DNA of 64,000 nt from positions 1 through 64,000 of the forward strand of contig QFQD01000016.1 of assembly GCA_003241485.1 (NCBI GenBank), written 5' to 3'. The notes under the pieces were generated by a model, which worked only from the letters and a program-made list of their open reading frames with translations, had not been told where the DNA came from and ran no database searches. Shown in pieces: positions 52,936 through 63,930 of the stretch. This DNA is from Ancylobacter novellus. Lineage in GTDB: Bacteria; Pseudomonadota; Alphaproteobacteria; Rhizobiales; Xanthobacteraceae. Numbering within the stretch: position 1 is the first letter of the stretch; the number at the start of each line of letters is the position of its first letter. The translations under genes were made by a program, and so were the position numbers.

Positions 52936-53936
52936 CCCCGGCCCTCCGACGCGCCCTCGCGCGCGGGTGTGAAGGCTTCGCGCATGAAGCGATACCAGTT
53001 GCCGCCGAGCACCCCGGCTGCTTCGCTGGCGGTGAAGCCCGCACCGATGAGGCCATCGGCCAGCCGGGGAAAGTCCCGATTGTCGCGAAACCAAGGGGGC
53101 TGCGGCGGAAAGCTCACGGGAGAGGCCTCCGGCCGGCTCCAGCGGCCCGAGCGCATCCAGCGCACCACGTCGTCGGGCTGATCCTGGCAGAGGTCGGAAC
53201 CGATGCCGAGGCGGTCCACACCCATTACGTCAGCCACCTCGCGCGCCATGGCGCAGAAACTCTCCAGTCGCGTCTCCGGCCCGCCCGCCATGTGGTGGGG
53301 ATACAGCGAGAGGCCGAGCATGCCGCCGCTCTCTCCCAGCCGACGCAGAACCTGACGCGACTTGTTGCGTCCCGTCGGATGCCACCAGGAAGGATTGGCA
53401 TGCGTGATGGCCACCGGCCGCTGCGACAGTTCTATCGCCTCCAGCGTGGTGCGCTCGCCGGCGTGCGACATGTCCACCACCATGCCGAGCCGGTTCATCT
53501 GCGCGATCACCTCCCGACCCATGCGGGTGATGCCGCCATCCTGTGGCTCCATCCAGCCGCTGCCGAGCAGGGACTGATTGTTGTAAGTGAGCTGCAGGAA
53601 CCGGATGCCGAGCGTGTGCAGGATCTCGACAAGGCCGAGATCGTCCTCGATGGGCATCGGCGTCTGCAGGCCGAACAAGATGGCTGTACGGCCGCTCGCG
53701 CGGGCGCGGTCGACGTCCTCCATCGTGCGGGCGTGGAGAATGAGGTCGCGATGCTCCTCGAAACGCCAGTTCCAGTCGACGAGATGCTCGACCGTCTTCC
53801 GGAAGTTCTCGTGATAAGCAACGGTCACGTGCACCGCCGACATGCGGGCCTCGCGCATCTGCTCGAAGACGCGGCGCGACCACTGGCAGAACTGTACCCC
53901 GTCGATCAACATGGGGGAGCCGACCCCACCCATCAC
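52932..53936 (-). CDS. Membrane dipeptidase (M19)-like protein with altered metal site
   Basis: This 334-residue protein has an amidohydrolase-like barrel of the renal-dipeptidase family. His158 (DMSH), His179 (ITHANPS) and Asp248 (GSDL) are present. The canonical N-terminal HxD is replaced (LIDGVQFCQW, where the family has DGHND), and the bridging Glu is not evident in FGLQTPMPIEDD. It probably binds metal differently or catalyses another hydrolysis. Its start overlaps the aldehyde dehydrogenase stop; MLIDG at 53912 is an alternative start. Confidence 0.8.
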   Translation of the reverse strand: MMGGVGSPMLIDGVQFCQWSRRVFEQMREARMSAVHVTVAYHENFRKTVEHLVDWNWRFEEHRDLILHARTMEDVDRARASGRTAILFGLQTPMPIEDDLGLVEILHTLGIRFLQLTYNNQSLLGSGWMEPQDGGITRMGREVIAQMNRLGMVVDMSHAGERTTLEAIELSQRPVAITHANPSWWHPTGRNKSRQVLRRLGESGGMLGLSLYPHHMAGGPETRLESFCAMAREVADVMGVDRLGIGSDLCQDQPDDVVRWMRSGRWSRPEASPVSFPPQPPWFRDNRDFPRLADGLIGAGFTASEAAGVLGGNWYRFMREAFTPAREGASEGRG

Positions 53937-55381
53937 ACCGCATCCCCCGAATGGACGTAGGCCGTCTTGATCTGGGTATAGAACTCGGCCGCATGGCGCC
54001 CCTGCTCGCGCGGGCCGAAGCTCGACCCGCGCACACCACCGAAAGGCACGTGATAGTCCGTGCCGGCGGTAGGGAGATTCACCATCACGCAGCCGGAGCG
54101 CGATGCACGGCGGAAGCGCGCGGCACGGGCCAGTGAACGGGTGGCAATGCCTGCCGTGAGGCCGAAGCGCGTCGCATTGGCCAGCGCAATGGCGTGGTCA
54201 AGATCGTCAGCCTCAATCACGCACGCGATGGGCGCGAACATCTCTTCCTGATTCACCCGCATGTCGTTGCGGGTGCCCAGCACTAGGGCAGGCGCCATGT
54301 AGAAGCCTTCAGCTGGCCCCTCCAGCCGGATGCCGCCACAGGCGACCTCTCCGCCTTCCGATTTCGCCAGTTCAACATAAGCGAGGTTGGCGGAGAGCTG
54401 TTCGGCGCTGACCACCGGTCCGATCTGCGTTCCCTCATGCAGGGCGTGACCGACCTTGAGCGCCCGCGTGCGTGCGACCAGACGCTCGACGAAGGCGTCA
54501 TGAATCGGGCGGTGCAGGATGAGCCGGGAGGAGGCGGTGCATTTCTGTCCGGTGCCGCCGAATGCGCCATTGATGGCGATCTCGACAGCCCGGTCCAGAT
54601 CGGCATCGTCCATCACCACGAGCGGGTTCTTGGACCCCATCTCCATCTGCAACTTCACAAGACGCGGCGCGGCGGCCGCCGCGATCTCGCGGCCGACCTC
54701 ACAGGATCCCGTAAAACTGAGGCCCTGAATATCGGCGTCGCCCGCAAGCGCCCGACCGATGCCATGGCCCGGTCCCATCACCAGATTGAACAGTCCGGCC
54801 GGGATCGGCTGGCGCACGATGATCTCGGTGAGCGCATGGGCGCTGGCCGGCGTGAGATTGGCCGGCTTCCATATCACCGCATTGCCGAAAGCAAGCGCCG
54901 GGGCGATCTTCCACGCGGCCGTCGCCATCGGGAAATTCCACGGGGAGATGATCGCGACCGTGCCCAGCGGCTCCCGCGTGACGGCAATCTCAATGCCGGG
55001 GCGCACGGAATCGGCCGTCTCGCCCAGCTGGCGGAGAACCTCGGCGGCGAAATAGGTGAAGAACTGGCCCGCCCGATAGACCTCGCCTACCCCTTCAGCG
55101 AGCGGTTTACCCTCCTCCCGCGACAGCAGCCGGCCAAGTTCGGCGCTGCGGCTCATGAGTTCGCGGCCGATCGAGTCGAGCACGGCGGCTCGTGCTTCCA
55201 GACCGGTGGCGGCCCAGATTGGCTGCGCGCCCCGCGCGGCGGCCGCGGCTTCATGCAGCTGCGTGACGCTGGCCTGTGCGTACAAGCCGATCAGGTCGGA
55301 GACATCCGAAGGATTGCGGTTTTCGACCGTCTTCTCGCCCGCCACCCACCCGCCGGCAATATGGTTCATCACGACTGACAT
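53933..55381 (-). CDS. Aldehyde dehydrogenase family protein (2-oxoglutarate semialdehyde dehydrogenase-like)
   Basis: This 482-residue ALDH has Asn149 (SPWNFP), Lys172 (WKPAN), general base Glu247 (LQMEMGSKN) and catalytic Cys281 (GQKCTASSR). MEMGSKNPLVVMDDADLDRA and GTDYHVPFGG resemble alpha-ketoglutaric semialdehyde dehydrogenases of sugar-acid and hydroxyproline routes. First gene of the leftward operon. A perfect LysR-type palindrome lies between it and the divergent regulator. Confidence 0.88.
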   Translation of the reverse strand: MSVVMNHIAGGWVAGEKTVENRNPSDVSDLIGLYAQASVTQLHEAAAAARGAQPIWAATGLEARAAVLDSIGRELMSRSAELGRLLSREEGKPLAEGVGEVYRAGQFFTYFAAEVLRQLGETADSVRPGIEIAVTREPLGTVAIISPWNFPMATAAWKIAPALAFGNAVIWKPANLTPASAHALTEIIVRQPIPAGLFNLVMGPGHGIGRALAGDADIQGLSFTGSCEVGREIAAAAAPRLVKLQMEMGSKNPLVVMDDADLDRAVEIAINGAFGGTGQKCTASSRLILHRPIHDAFVERLVARTRALKVGHALHEGTQIGPVVSAEQLSANLAYVELAKSEGGEVACGGIRLEGPAEGFYMAPALVLGTRNDMRVNQEEMFAPIACVIEADDLDHAIALANATRFGLTAGIATRSLARAARFRRASRSGCVMVNLPTAGTDYHVPFGGVRGSSFGPREQGRHAAEFYTQIKTAYVHSGDAV

Positions 55382-55459
55382 GCGACATCCGAAATGCTGC
55401 TATGGCGAGCATGCTTCCGTTCGTGCTCATTTCAGTCAATCGCGAAATAATGCATAGAT

Positions 55460-55476
55460 GTTCAGCTAAGCTGAAC
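55460..55476. promoter_or_regulatory. Perfect LysR-type operator
   Basis: GTTCAGCT-A-AGCTGAAC, an 8+1+8 perfect palindrome containing a T-N11-A core (55462-55474). It lies 11 bp before the LysR start and 78 bp before the aldehyde dehydrogenase start. Confidence 0.75.
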
Positions 55477-55487
55477 AGAGAGCCGCG

Positions 55488-56390
55488 ATGATTAGCATGA
55501 CGGGACTTCGGACCTTTGTGGCGGTCGTGGAGACCGGAGGTATCCGGCAGGCGGCGGATCGCCTTCGTCGCACGCCATCGGCGGTCTCCATGACGCTGAA
55601 GCAGCTTGAGCAGGAAATTGGCGGCCCGCTGTTCGTGAGCGAGCGCAAGAGCGGCCTCTCCGCGCTGGGCTATCGCGCGCTCGACGAAGCGCAGGCGTTG
55701 CTGGCCCATTATGACCGTTCCAGCGCCGCCCTGCGCGCCTTCGTCACCAATCAGGTCGGCCGCTGCGACGTCGCCAGCGTGCCCTCCGTCGCCACCATGT
55801 TTCTGCCAGAGGCGATTGCCACGCTGCGCGCCACAGCGCCGCTGCTCGACATCAGCGTTCGCGACATGGATTCCGCCTCCGTGATCGAGGCGGTGGACAA
55901 TGGCATGGTGGAGATCGGCTTCTGTGTCCTCAACCAGCCTCGGCAGGGGATCGCCTTCGAGCCGTTGATGCGCGAACCGTTGGAGCTTGTCTGCCGCGCC
56001 GACCATCCACTGTCGAGCCTTGAACGGCCGGTGGAGTGGGCGGAAATCGCGCCGCACAGCTTCATCACCAATGGCAGCATCGGTCTGCCACGGTTGATGG
56101 AAGCTCGCCAACTTGCCAGTCGCAGCCATCTCGAAGCGCGCAATGTGGCTTCCATATTGGCGATGATCCGCGCCGGCCTCGGCATATCCGTGTTGCCGCG
56201 GCTGTGCCGAACGACGGATCCAGATATCCGCTTCTTGCCGCTTGCCGATCCTCTGGCAGAGCGGACCCTTGGATGGATCGCCCCCGCCGAACGCAAACTG
56301 CAGCCGGCGGCGAGCCAACTGCTGGAGGCGGTCAAGGCGACCATCTCTGCCCGCTCAGCCAATGCGGGAATTGCGAGCAATCCGGGTTAA
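55488..56390 (+). CDS. LysR family transcriptional regulator
   Basis: This 300-residue protein has an N-terminal HTH (LRTFVAVVETGGIRQAADRL, RRTPSAVSMTLKQLEQEIGG) and a LysR substrate-binding domain (SVATMFLPEAIATLRATAP, GISVLPRLC). It is divergent from the aldehyde dehydrogenase operon with a perfect operator between them, so it very likely activates that operon and represses itself. Confidence 0.9.
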   Translation: MISMTGLRTFVAVVETGGIRQAADRLRRTPSAVSMTLKQLEQEIGGPLFVSERKSGLSALGYRALDEAQALLAHYDRSSAALRAFVTNQVGRCDVASVPSVATMFLPEAIATLRATAPLLDISVRDMDSASVIEAVDNGMVEIGFCVLNQPRQGIAFEPLMREPLELVCRADHPLSSLERPVEWAEIAPHSFITNGSIGLPRLMEARQLASRSHLEARNVASILAMIRAGLGISVLPRLCRTTDPDIRFLPLADPLAERTLGWIAPAERKLQPAASQLLEAVKATISARSANAGIASNPG

Positions 56391-56489
56391 CAGGAGACGC
56401 GGGGCTATGACGGCGCACTGGCGATGTGCCCCGCCGATGGGCTATTGCAGGATAACGCCCCGCCACTTGCGACAGGAACCTCCAGCACC

Positions 56490-57416
56490 GTGCCCGATAT
56501 CGACCTCATCGTCCGCGAAATAGCCGAGGAAATGCGCGCGCGCCCGGATCGCGGCGAGGTGGCCACCTACATACCGGAACTGGCCAGCGCGGATGCGGGC
56601 GCCTTCGCTATCGCCGTGGCCGATGCGGACGGGCATGTCGCGGTTGGCGGCGACGCGGACGTGCCGTTCTCGATCCAGAGCATCTCCAAGGTTTTCACCT
56701 TGACGCTGGCGCTGGGCAAGGTGGGCGACCGGCTGTGGAAGCGGGTAGGGCGCGAGCCCTCGGGAAGCGCGTTCAACTCGATCGTGCAGCTGGAGGCCGA
56801 GAACGGCATTCCGCGCAATCCTTTCATCAATGCCGGCGCCATCGCCGTCACGGACGTGATCCTCTCCGGCCACCAGCCGAAGGAGGTACTCGGCGAGATC
56901 CTGCGCTTCATGCGGTTCCTCGCCGACGATCCGAGCATCACCATTGATGAGGCCGTCGCCGCTTCCGAGCAGCGCACGGGCTTCCGCAACCGCTCGCTCG
57001 CCAATTACATGAAGGCGTTCGACGTGCTGGAAAACCCGGTCGACTACACGCTGGGGGTCTATTTCCACCATTGCGCGCTCGCCATGTCATGCCGCCAGCT
57101 GGCGATGGCGGGGCGCTATCTCGCCTATGGCGGGCGCAATCCGGCAACCGGGCTGTCGGTGGTGTCACCGGAGCGGGCGCGCCGTATCAACGCGATCATG
57201 ATGACCTGCGGTCATTACGACGGTTCGGGCGAGTTTGCCTATCGCGTGGGTCTGCCGGGCAAGAGCGGGGTCGGTGGGGGGATTCTGGCGATTGCGCCGC
57301 GCAAGGCCTCGATCGCGGTGTGGTCGCCGGGGCTGGACGCCAGTGGCAACTCGCATCTGGGCCGCATCGCGCTGGAACAGCTCACCCAGCGGCTCGGCTG
57401 GTCGGTGTTCGGCTGA
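56490..57416 (+). CDS. glsA: Glutaminase
   Basis: The GTG start at 56490 gives 308 residues, the length of E. coli GlsB, and the N-terminus [19 protein letters not shown] fits the family; a longer frame opens at the ATG 56424. The serine-dependent active site SISK (Ser64, Lys67) and [11 protein letters not shown] are present, and the C-terminal [12 protein letters not shown] is typical. It converts glutamine to glutamate and ammonia. It is located near glnII, which makes glutamine. A 10-bp perfect stem-loop follows the stop. Confidence 0.92.
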   Translation: MPDIDLIVREIAEEMRARPDRGEVATYIPELASADAGAFAIAVADADGHVAVGGDADVPFSIQSISKVFTLTLALGKVGDRLWKRVGREPSGSAFNSIVQLEAENGIPRNPFINAGAIAVTDVILSGHQPKEVLGEILRFMRFLADDPSITIDEAVAASEQRTGFRNRSLANYMKAFDVLENPVDYTLGVYFHHCALAMSCRQLAMAGRYLAYGGRNPATGLSVVSPERARRINAIMMTCGHYDGSGEFAYRVGLPGKSGVGGGILAIAPRKASIAVWSPGLDASGNSHLGRIALEQLTQRLGWSVFG

Positions 57417-57441
57417 CCCAGCCATTGGGAGCCTAAACGAA

Positions 57442-57472
57442 TGAGGACCAGACGCCGGAACGCTGGTCCTCA
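57442..57472. terminator. Stem-loop between convergent glutaminase and DUF2735 genes
   Basis: TGAGGACCAG (57442-57451) pairs perfectly with CTGGTCCTCA (57463-57472), with an 11-base loop. There is no T run. It lies between the convergent stops and may act in both directions. Confidence 0.55.
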
Positions 57473-57538
57473 ATGCAGATCATCGGAAGTCCGTATGGCG
57501 CGTTTTCTGCCGCGTACTGGGGTCATCGTCGTGCGATG

Positions 57539-57739
57539 TCAGTTCTTGCGGTTGCGATCGCCCTCGCGGTCTTCCCGAACGGCTTCCTCGTGATACCAGC
57601 TGCCGAAGGCGATGTTCGCCACATTGGCCGGCATCTCCGCCGTCTGGCGGGCCGCGGCGGTACGGGCGGAAAGGCCGGCGCGGCCGCCGGTGGGAAACTG
57701 GAAAATCTCGGCGCTTTCGCGCGGTGCAGTCGTTGCCAT
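57539..57739 (-). CDS. DUF2735 domain protein (66 aa)
   Basis: The small protein begins MATTAPRESAEIFQFPTGGR and has SWYHEEAVREDRE near the end, the two conserved blocks of DUF2735. In rhizobia such genes commonly sit next to glnII. Here it is divergent from glnII and shares the 454-bp promoter region. Function unknown; a nitrogen-linked role is inferred from position. Confidence 0.82.
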   Translation of the reverse strand: MATTAPRESAEIFQFPTGGRAGLSARTAAARQTAEMPANVANIAFGSWYHEEAVREDREGDRNRKN

Positions 57740-58193
57740 GCTTTTCTCTCCTCGCGTGGCTGCGCGTTCCTGCGTCAGCCCTTCATTTCAATATAGCATC
57801 TTATGCGTGGCGTTTGCGCAATATGCTCATTTTAAGATCACAAAGAGATCAAAAATTGTGCAGCGCCAGATCGGAATGTGAACGGCTCTGTTCCAACGGA
57901 ATTGACAACGATTTAGTTGCATCACGCTGTGCGGTGCAGCGAGATCCGTCCCGCCCTTCACCGCTGCCAAGAGCCCGCAGAGGCTGGCGAATCGCGCGTG
58001 GCTGCCTCCCGCTATGCCCTGAGCGGGCGCGTGGGCGACTAACGCACGCGCCCGCCAGGCGCGCGGCCCGTCCGGCCGACTGGCACGCTGCATGCATGTG
58101 TCAATTTAGCCGTTGGCGGTCGGACCACCTCGCGCGGCCGGCAAAGCGATCTGGGGCCTCGGGCTCCGGGTCACAAGCTATGAGAGACACGCA
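57740..58193. promoter_or_regulatory. Divergent glnII/DUF2735 promoter region with sigma-54 site
   Basis: CTGGCACGCTGCATGCA at 58080-58096 matches the sigma-54 consensus YTGGCACG-N4-TTGCW with GG (58082-58083) and GC (58094-58095) separated by 10 bases. It points to glnII, whose start is 97 bp downstream. An AT-rich block (57780-57860) and an imperfect repeat GCTGTGCGGTGCAGC (57926-57940), possibly an NtrC site, lie further upstream. No gene is seen in this stretch. Confidence 0.7.
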
Positions 58194-59228
58194 ATGACGA
58201 AGTACAAACTCGAGTACATCTGGCTCGACGGTTACAAGCCGACCCCGAACCTGCGCGGCAAAACGCAGATCAAGGAATTCGACCACTTCCCTTCGCTCGA
58301 GGAACTCCCGCTGTGGGGCTTCGACGGTTCGTCGACCATGCAGGCCGAAGGCCGCAGCTCCGACTGCGTGCTGAAGCCCGTCGCGGTCTATCCGGATCCG
58401 GCCCGCAAGAACGGCGCCCTGGTGATGTGCGAAGTGATGATGCCCGATGGCGTCACCCCGCACGAGACCAATGCTCGCGCCACCATCCTCGACGATGAAG
58501 GCGCCTGGTTCGGCTTCGAGCAGGAGTACTTCTTCTACAAGGACGGCCGTCCGCTCGGCTTCCCCGAGCATGGCTATCCCGCGCCGCAGGGCCCGTACTA
58601 CACCGGCGTCGGCTTCAAGAATGTCGGCGACGTCGCCCGCGAGATCGTCGAGGAGCATCTTGAGCTCTGCCTCGAAGCTGGCATCAACCACGAAGGCATC
58701 AACGCGGAAGTCGCGAAGGGCCAGTGGGAATTCCAGATTTTCGGCAAGGGCTCCAAGAAGGCGGCCGACGAAGTGTGGATGGCCCGCTACCTGCTGCTCC
58801 GCCTGACCGAACAGTACGGCGTGGACATCGAGTTCCACTGCAAGCCGCTCGGCGACACCGACTGGAACGGCTCGGGCATGCACTGCAACTTCTCCACGAA
58901 GTACATGCGCGAAGTGGGCGGCAAGGAGTATTTCGAGCAGCTCATGGCGGCCTTCGAGAAGAACCTCGACGACCACATCGCCGTGTACGGCCCGGACAAC
59001 CACCTGCGCCTGACCGGCAAGCACGAGACGGCGCCGTGGAACAAGTTCTCCTATGGCGTCGCCGACCGTGGCGCCTCGATCCGCGTGCCGCACTCGTTCA
59101 TCAAGAACGACTATAAGGGCTATCTCGAGGATCGCCGCCCGAACTCCCAGGGCGACCCCTACGCCATCGCTTCCCAGGTCCTCAAGACCATTTCGGAAGT
59201 GCCGACCAAGGCTGTCGCCGCCGCGTGA
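58194..59228 (+). CDS. glnII: Glutamine synthetase II (eukaryotic-type)
   Basis: This 344-residue enzyme has the GSII pattern: YIWLDGYKPTPNLRGKT, LPLWGFDGSSTMQAEGRSSD, FGFEQEYFFY, GVGFKNVGD, GQWEFQIF and NGSGMHCNFST, with ATP and glutamate site residues in place. It joins ammonia to glutamate using ATP. The ATG at 58194 is the family start. GSII beside GSI is a hallmark of Hyphomicrobiales, and expression is typically NtrC/sigma-54 dependent, in agreement with the promoter upstream. Confidence 0.95.
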   Translation: MTKYKLEYIWLDGYKPTPNLRGKTQIKEFDHFPSLEELPLWGFDGSSTMQAEGRSSDCVLKPVAVYPDPARKNGALVMCEVMMPDGVTPHETNARATILDDEGAWFGFEQEYFFYKDGRPLGFPEHGYPAPQGPYYTGVGFKNVGDVAREIVEEHLELCLEAGINHEGINAEVAKGQWEFQIFGKGSKKAADEVWMARYLLLRLTEQYGVDIEFHCKPLGDTDWNGSGMHCNFSTKYMREVGGKEYFEQLMAAFEKNLDDHIAVYGPDNHLRLTGKHETAPWNKFSYGVADRGASIRVPHSFIKNDYKGYLEDRRPNSQGDPYAIASQVLKTISEVPTKAVAAA

Positions 59229-59299
59229 TATCGACCGGGCGGATGGCGCCCTGAGCGCCGCCGCCCGCGAGCTCCCGAGACGGACTTACCGTCTCCCTC

Positions 59300-59334
59300 A
59301 AGCCAGTCCCGGCAACGGGGCTGGCTTTTGTTTG
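59300..59334 (+). terminator. Intrinsic terminator of glnII
   Basis: AAGCCAGTCCCG and CGGGGCTGGCTT form a 12-pair stem (one T-G pair) closed by a GCAA tetraloop (59312-59315) and followed by TTTTGTTTG. Confidence 0.9.
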
Positions 59335-59356
59335 TCCAGCAAGCATGCCGACCCTC

Positions 59357-60787
59357 TCAGAGATAGGGCGAGGCGAGCCAGATGGCGCGGTTGCGCAGCT
59401 TCTTGAGGAAGGGGCGAGCCTTCAGCGTCTCCAGCGTCTCGGCCTGCGCATGGGCGATCATCGCGCCGATACGTGCCTCGACCGCACCGGCAAGCGCCGG
59501 ATCATAGATTTCCAGATCCAGCTCGAAATTGAGCCGGAGGCTGCGCGGGTCGAGATTGGACGAGCCGACATAGGCCCAGCAGCCATCGACCGCCAGCAGC
59601 TTGGAGTGGTCGAACATGCCGCCAGCGCGCCAGACACGGCAATCGCCCTCCAGTACCTGGTCGAGCTGCGCCGTCATCGCATAGTCGACCAGCTTCAGAT
59701 TATTGGCAGAGGGGATGACGGCATCCACCTCGACGCCGCGGCGCCCGGCGACCTGCAGCGCGGCGATGAGCTGCTGGTCCGGCAGGAAATAGGGCGAGCA
59801 CAGACGCACGCGGCTCTGCGCCATGGCGAGTGCGCCCATGATGACACTGTGCGCGGAGGCGAGGTTGCGGTCGGGGCCGGAGGGCACCACCCGCACCGCT
59901 GCCGGACCATGTGCCTCCGCCGGGGCTTCCTCCCACGCGGGCCCGTCGAGAAACTCGTCGGTGGTGAACGACCAGTCCTGGCTGAACACGGTGAGCAGCT
60001 GTTCGACCGCCGGCCCTTCGACGCGGAAATGCGTGTCGCGCGCCTGGTCGGCGCCGCCGAAGCGGGTGGTGAACTGGGCGCGGATATTCATGCCGCCCGT
60101 GAAGGCAAGCGCACCGTCGACGATCAGCATCTTCCGGTGGCTGCGCAGATTGGCATAGGGCAGGCGCAGGCCGATGAGGTTGCCCATGAACAGGTCGGTG
60201 ATCACGCCGCCATCCATGAGCCGTCCGACGATGGAGGGGCGCGAATAGCGTGCGCCGATGGCGTCGATCAGCACCCGCACCGCAACGCCGCGCTGGTGCG
60301 CCGCGATAAGCGCATCGGCGAATTCGACGCCCACGGCATCATTGTCGAAGATATAGCTCGACAGCGCGACATGCCGCTTCGCCCCGTTTATCGCGGCGAG
60401 CATCTCAGGATAGGCCTCGTCGCCGCTGTCGAGCAGGCGCACCTTGTTGCCGGTGGTCAGCGGAAAGGCGCTCACGCGGTCGCCGAGCCGCTTCATCGCC
60501 GAGAGGCTGGGCGACAGGGAGATGGCGATGGGCGCGCGCTCATGGTGGCGCCGCCGCTCCTGGCTGGCGCGTCGCCGTTTGGCGGCGCTGCGGCGAATGC
60601 GGTTGATGCCGGCCACCAGATAGAGCCCCGCGCCAAGCACAGGCGAGAGAAGGATGACGCCGACCCAGCCGATGGCGGCGCGCACATCGTCCTTGGTCAT
60701 GGCGGCATGAATGGCCGCGACGACGCCGGTCACCGTCGAGATCGCCAGGAAAATATGCGGCCAGTATTGCGACCAGAAGCTGATCAT
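59357..60787 (-). CDS. cls: Cardiolipin synthase (phospholipase D family)
   Basis: This 476-residue membrane enzyme has two N-terminal hydrophobic segments (IFLAISTVTGVVAAIHAAM, AAIGWVGVILLSPVLGAGLY) and two complete HKD motifs: His217-Lys219-Asp224 (SHRKMLIVD) and His394-Lys396-Asp401 (DHSKLLAVD). It makes cardiolipin from phosphatidylglycerol. It is a single gene, convergent with glnII. Substrate class is inferred from the N-terminal helices and length. Confidence 0.9.
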   Translation of the reverse strand: MISFWSQYWPHIFLAISTVTGVVAAIHAAMTKDDVRAAIGWVGVILLSPVLGAGLYLVAGINRIRRSAAKRRRASQERRRHHERAPIAISLSPSLSAMKRLGDRVSAFPLTTGNKVRLLDSGDEAYPEMLAAINGAKRHVALSSYIFDNDAVGVEFADALIAAHQRGVAVRVLIDAIGARYSRPSIVGRLMDGGVITDLFMGNLIGLRLPYANLRSHRKMLIVDGALAFTGGMNIRAQFTTRFGGADQARDTHFRVEGPAVEQLLTVFSQDWSFTTDEFLDGPAWEEAPAEAHGPAAVRVVPSGPDRNLASAHSVIMGALAMAQSRVRLCSPYFLPDQQLIAALQVAGRRGVEVDAVIPSANNLKLVDYAMTAQLDQVLEGDCRVWRAGGMFDHSKLLAVDGCWAYVGSSNLDPRSLRLNFELDLEIYDPALAGAVEARIGAMIAHAQAETLETLKARPFLKKLRNRAIWLASPYL

Positions 60788-60888
60788 CGCGGCGTCCCGG
60801 AAGCGACAAAGCGGAGTACTCTCCGCACAAGCCTCTAGCCGGTATTGGCTGTCGCGTCATCCGGCCGGCGCGGCGCCCCACCCATGCG

Positions 60889-60916
60889 AAAAGCCCCGAG
60901 ACACTTGCCCGGGGCT
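60889..60916 (-). terminator. Terminator of lon
   Basis: AGCCCCG (60892-60898) pairs with CGGGGCT (60910-60916); read on the minus strand, the stem is followed by a T run. It lies 13 bp after the lon stop. Confidence 0.75.
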
Positions 60917-60929
60917 CTCCTCACGTCGT

Positions 60930-63353
<2,424 letters not shown>

Positions 63354-63368
63354 GGTTCAGTCCCCCTC

Positions 63369-63788
63369 TCAAACCTTGCGCAGGACAACGGCGAGGCAGC
63401 CATTGACCACGCGCGGATGCGCGACCTCGTAGCGGCCGGGCGGCAATGCCAGCTGGCGCTCGAAACGCCCCTGCGGCAGTTCCATGCGGTGGATCGTGGC
63501 GCGGCGCAGTTCAGGCGGCAGCACACGCTCACCGGCGATGGTCAGCACGCCGCTGTTGATCGCGACGGAAATATGGTCCGGATCGACGCCGGGCAGCGCC
63601 GCCAGCACGAGCAGTTCGCGTTCGGTCTCCAGCACGTCCACCGGCGGCTCCCAGCACAGCGGGCCGGGGCGTCGGCGCGTCTCGGATACCGGTACGGGCT
63701 GGAACATCTGCCGGTGCATGCGCTCGGCGCGGTTGAGCATGTCGAGCGCTTCCGACCACATCCAGGCGTGGGGGTCAGTCTTCTTCAT
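63369..63788 (-). CDS. Hsp20/alpha-crystallin family small heat-shock protein
   Basis: This 139-residue protein has an alpha-crystallin domain at about 45-139: PPVDVLETERELLVLAALPG, VAINSGVLTIAGER and RMELPQGRFERQLALPPGRY. The C-terminal I-x-I tail is replaced by AVVLRKV. AGGAGA precedes the ATG. It would hold unfolding proteins, which Lon, encoded in the same operon, can degrade. Confidence 0.9.
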   Translation of the reverse strand: MKKTDPHAWMWSEALDMLNRAERMHRQMFQPVPVSETRRRPGPLCWEPPVDVLETERELLVLAALPGVDPDHISVAINSGVLTIAGERVLPPELRRATIHRMELPQGRFERQLALPPGRYEVAHPRVVNGCLAVVLRKV

Positions 63789-63930
63789 CGGGTTCTCCTG
63801 GCAGGCCGGGCGTCACCTCCGGTCCGCGTCGCTCATATGGTGACGCGGCGACAGCGCGCTAGAGAGACCCGAACCGCAGCACACTCCGGGCGGGCGGACT
63901 CGAAACGCGGCGGCCGTGCGGGCCGTGCGT

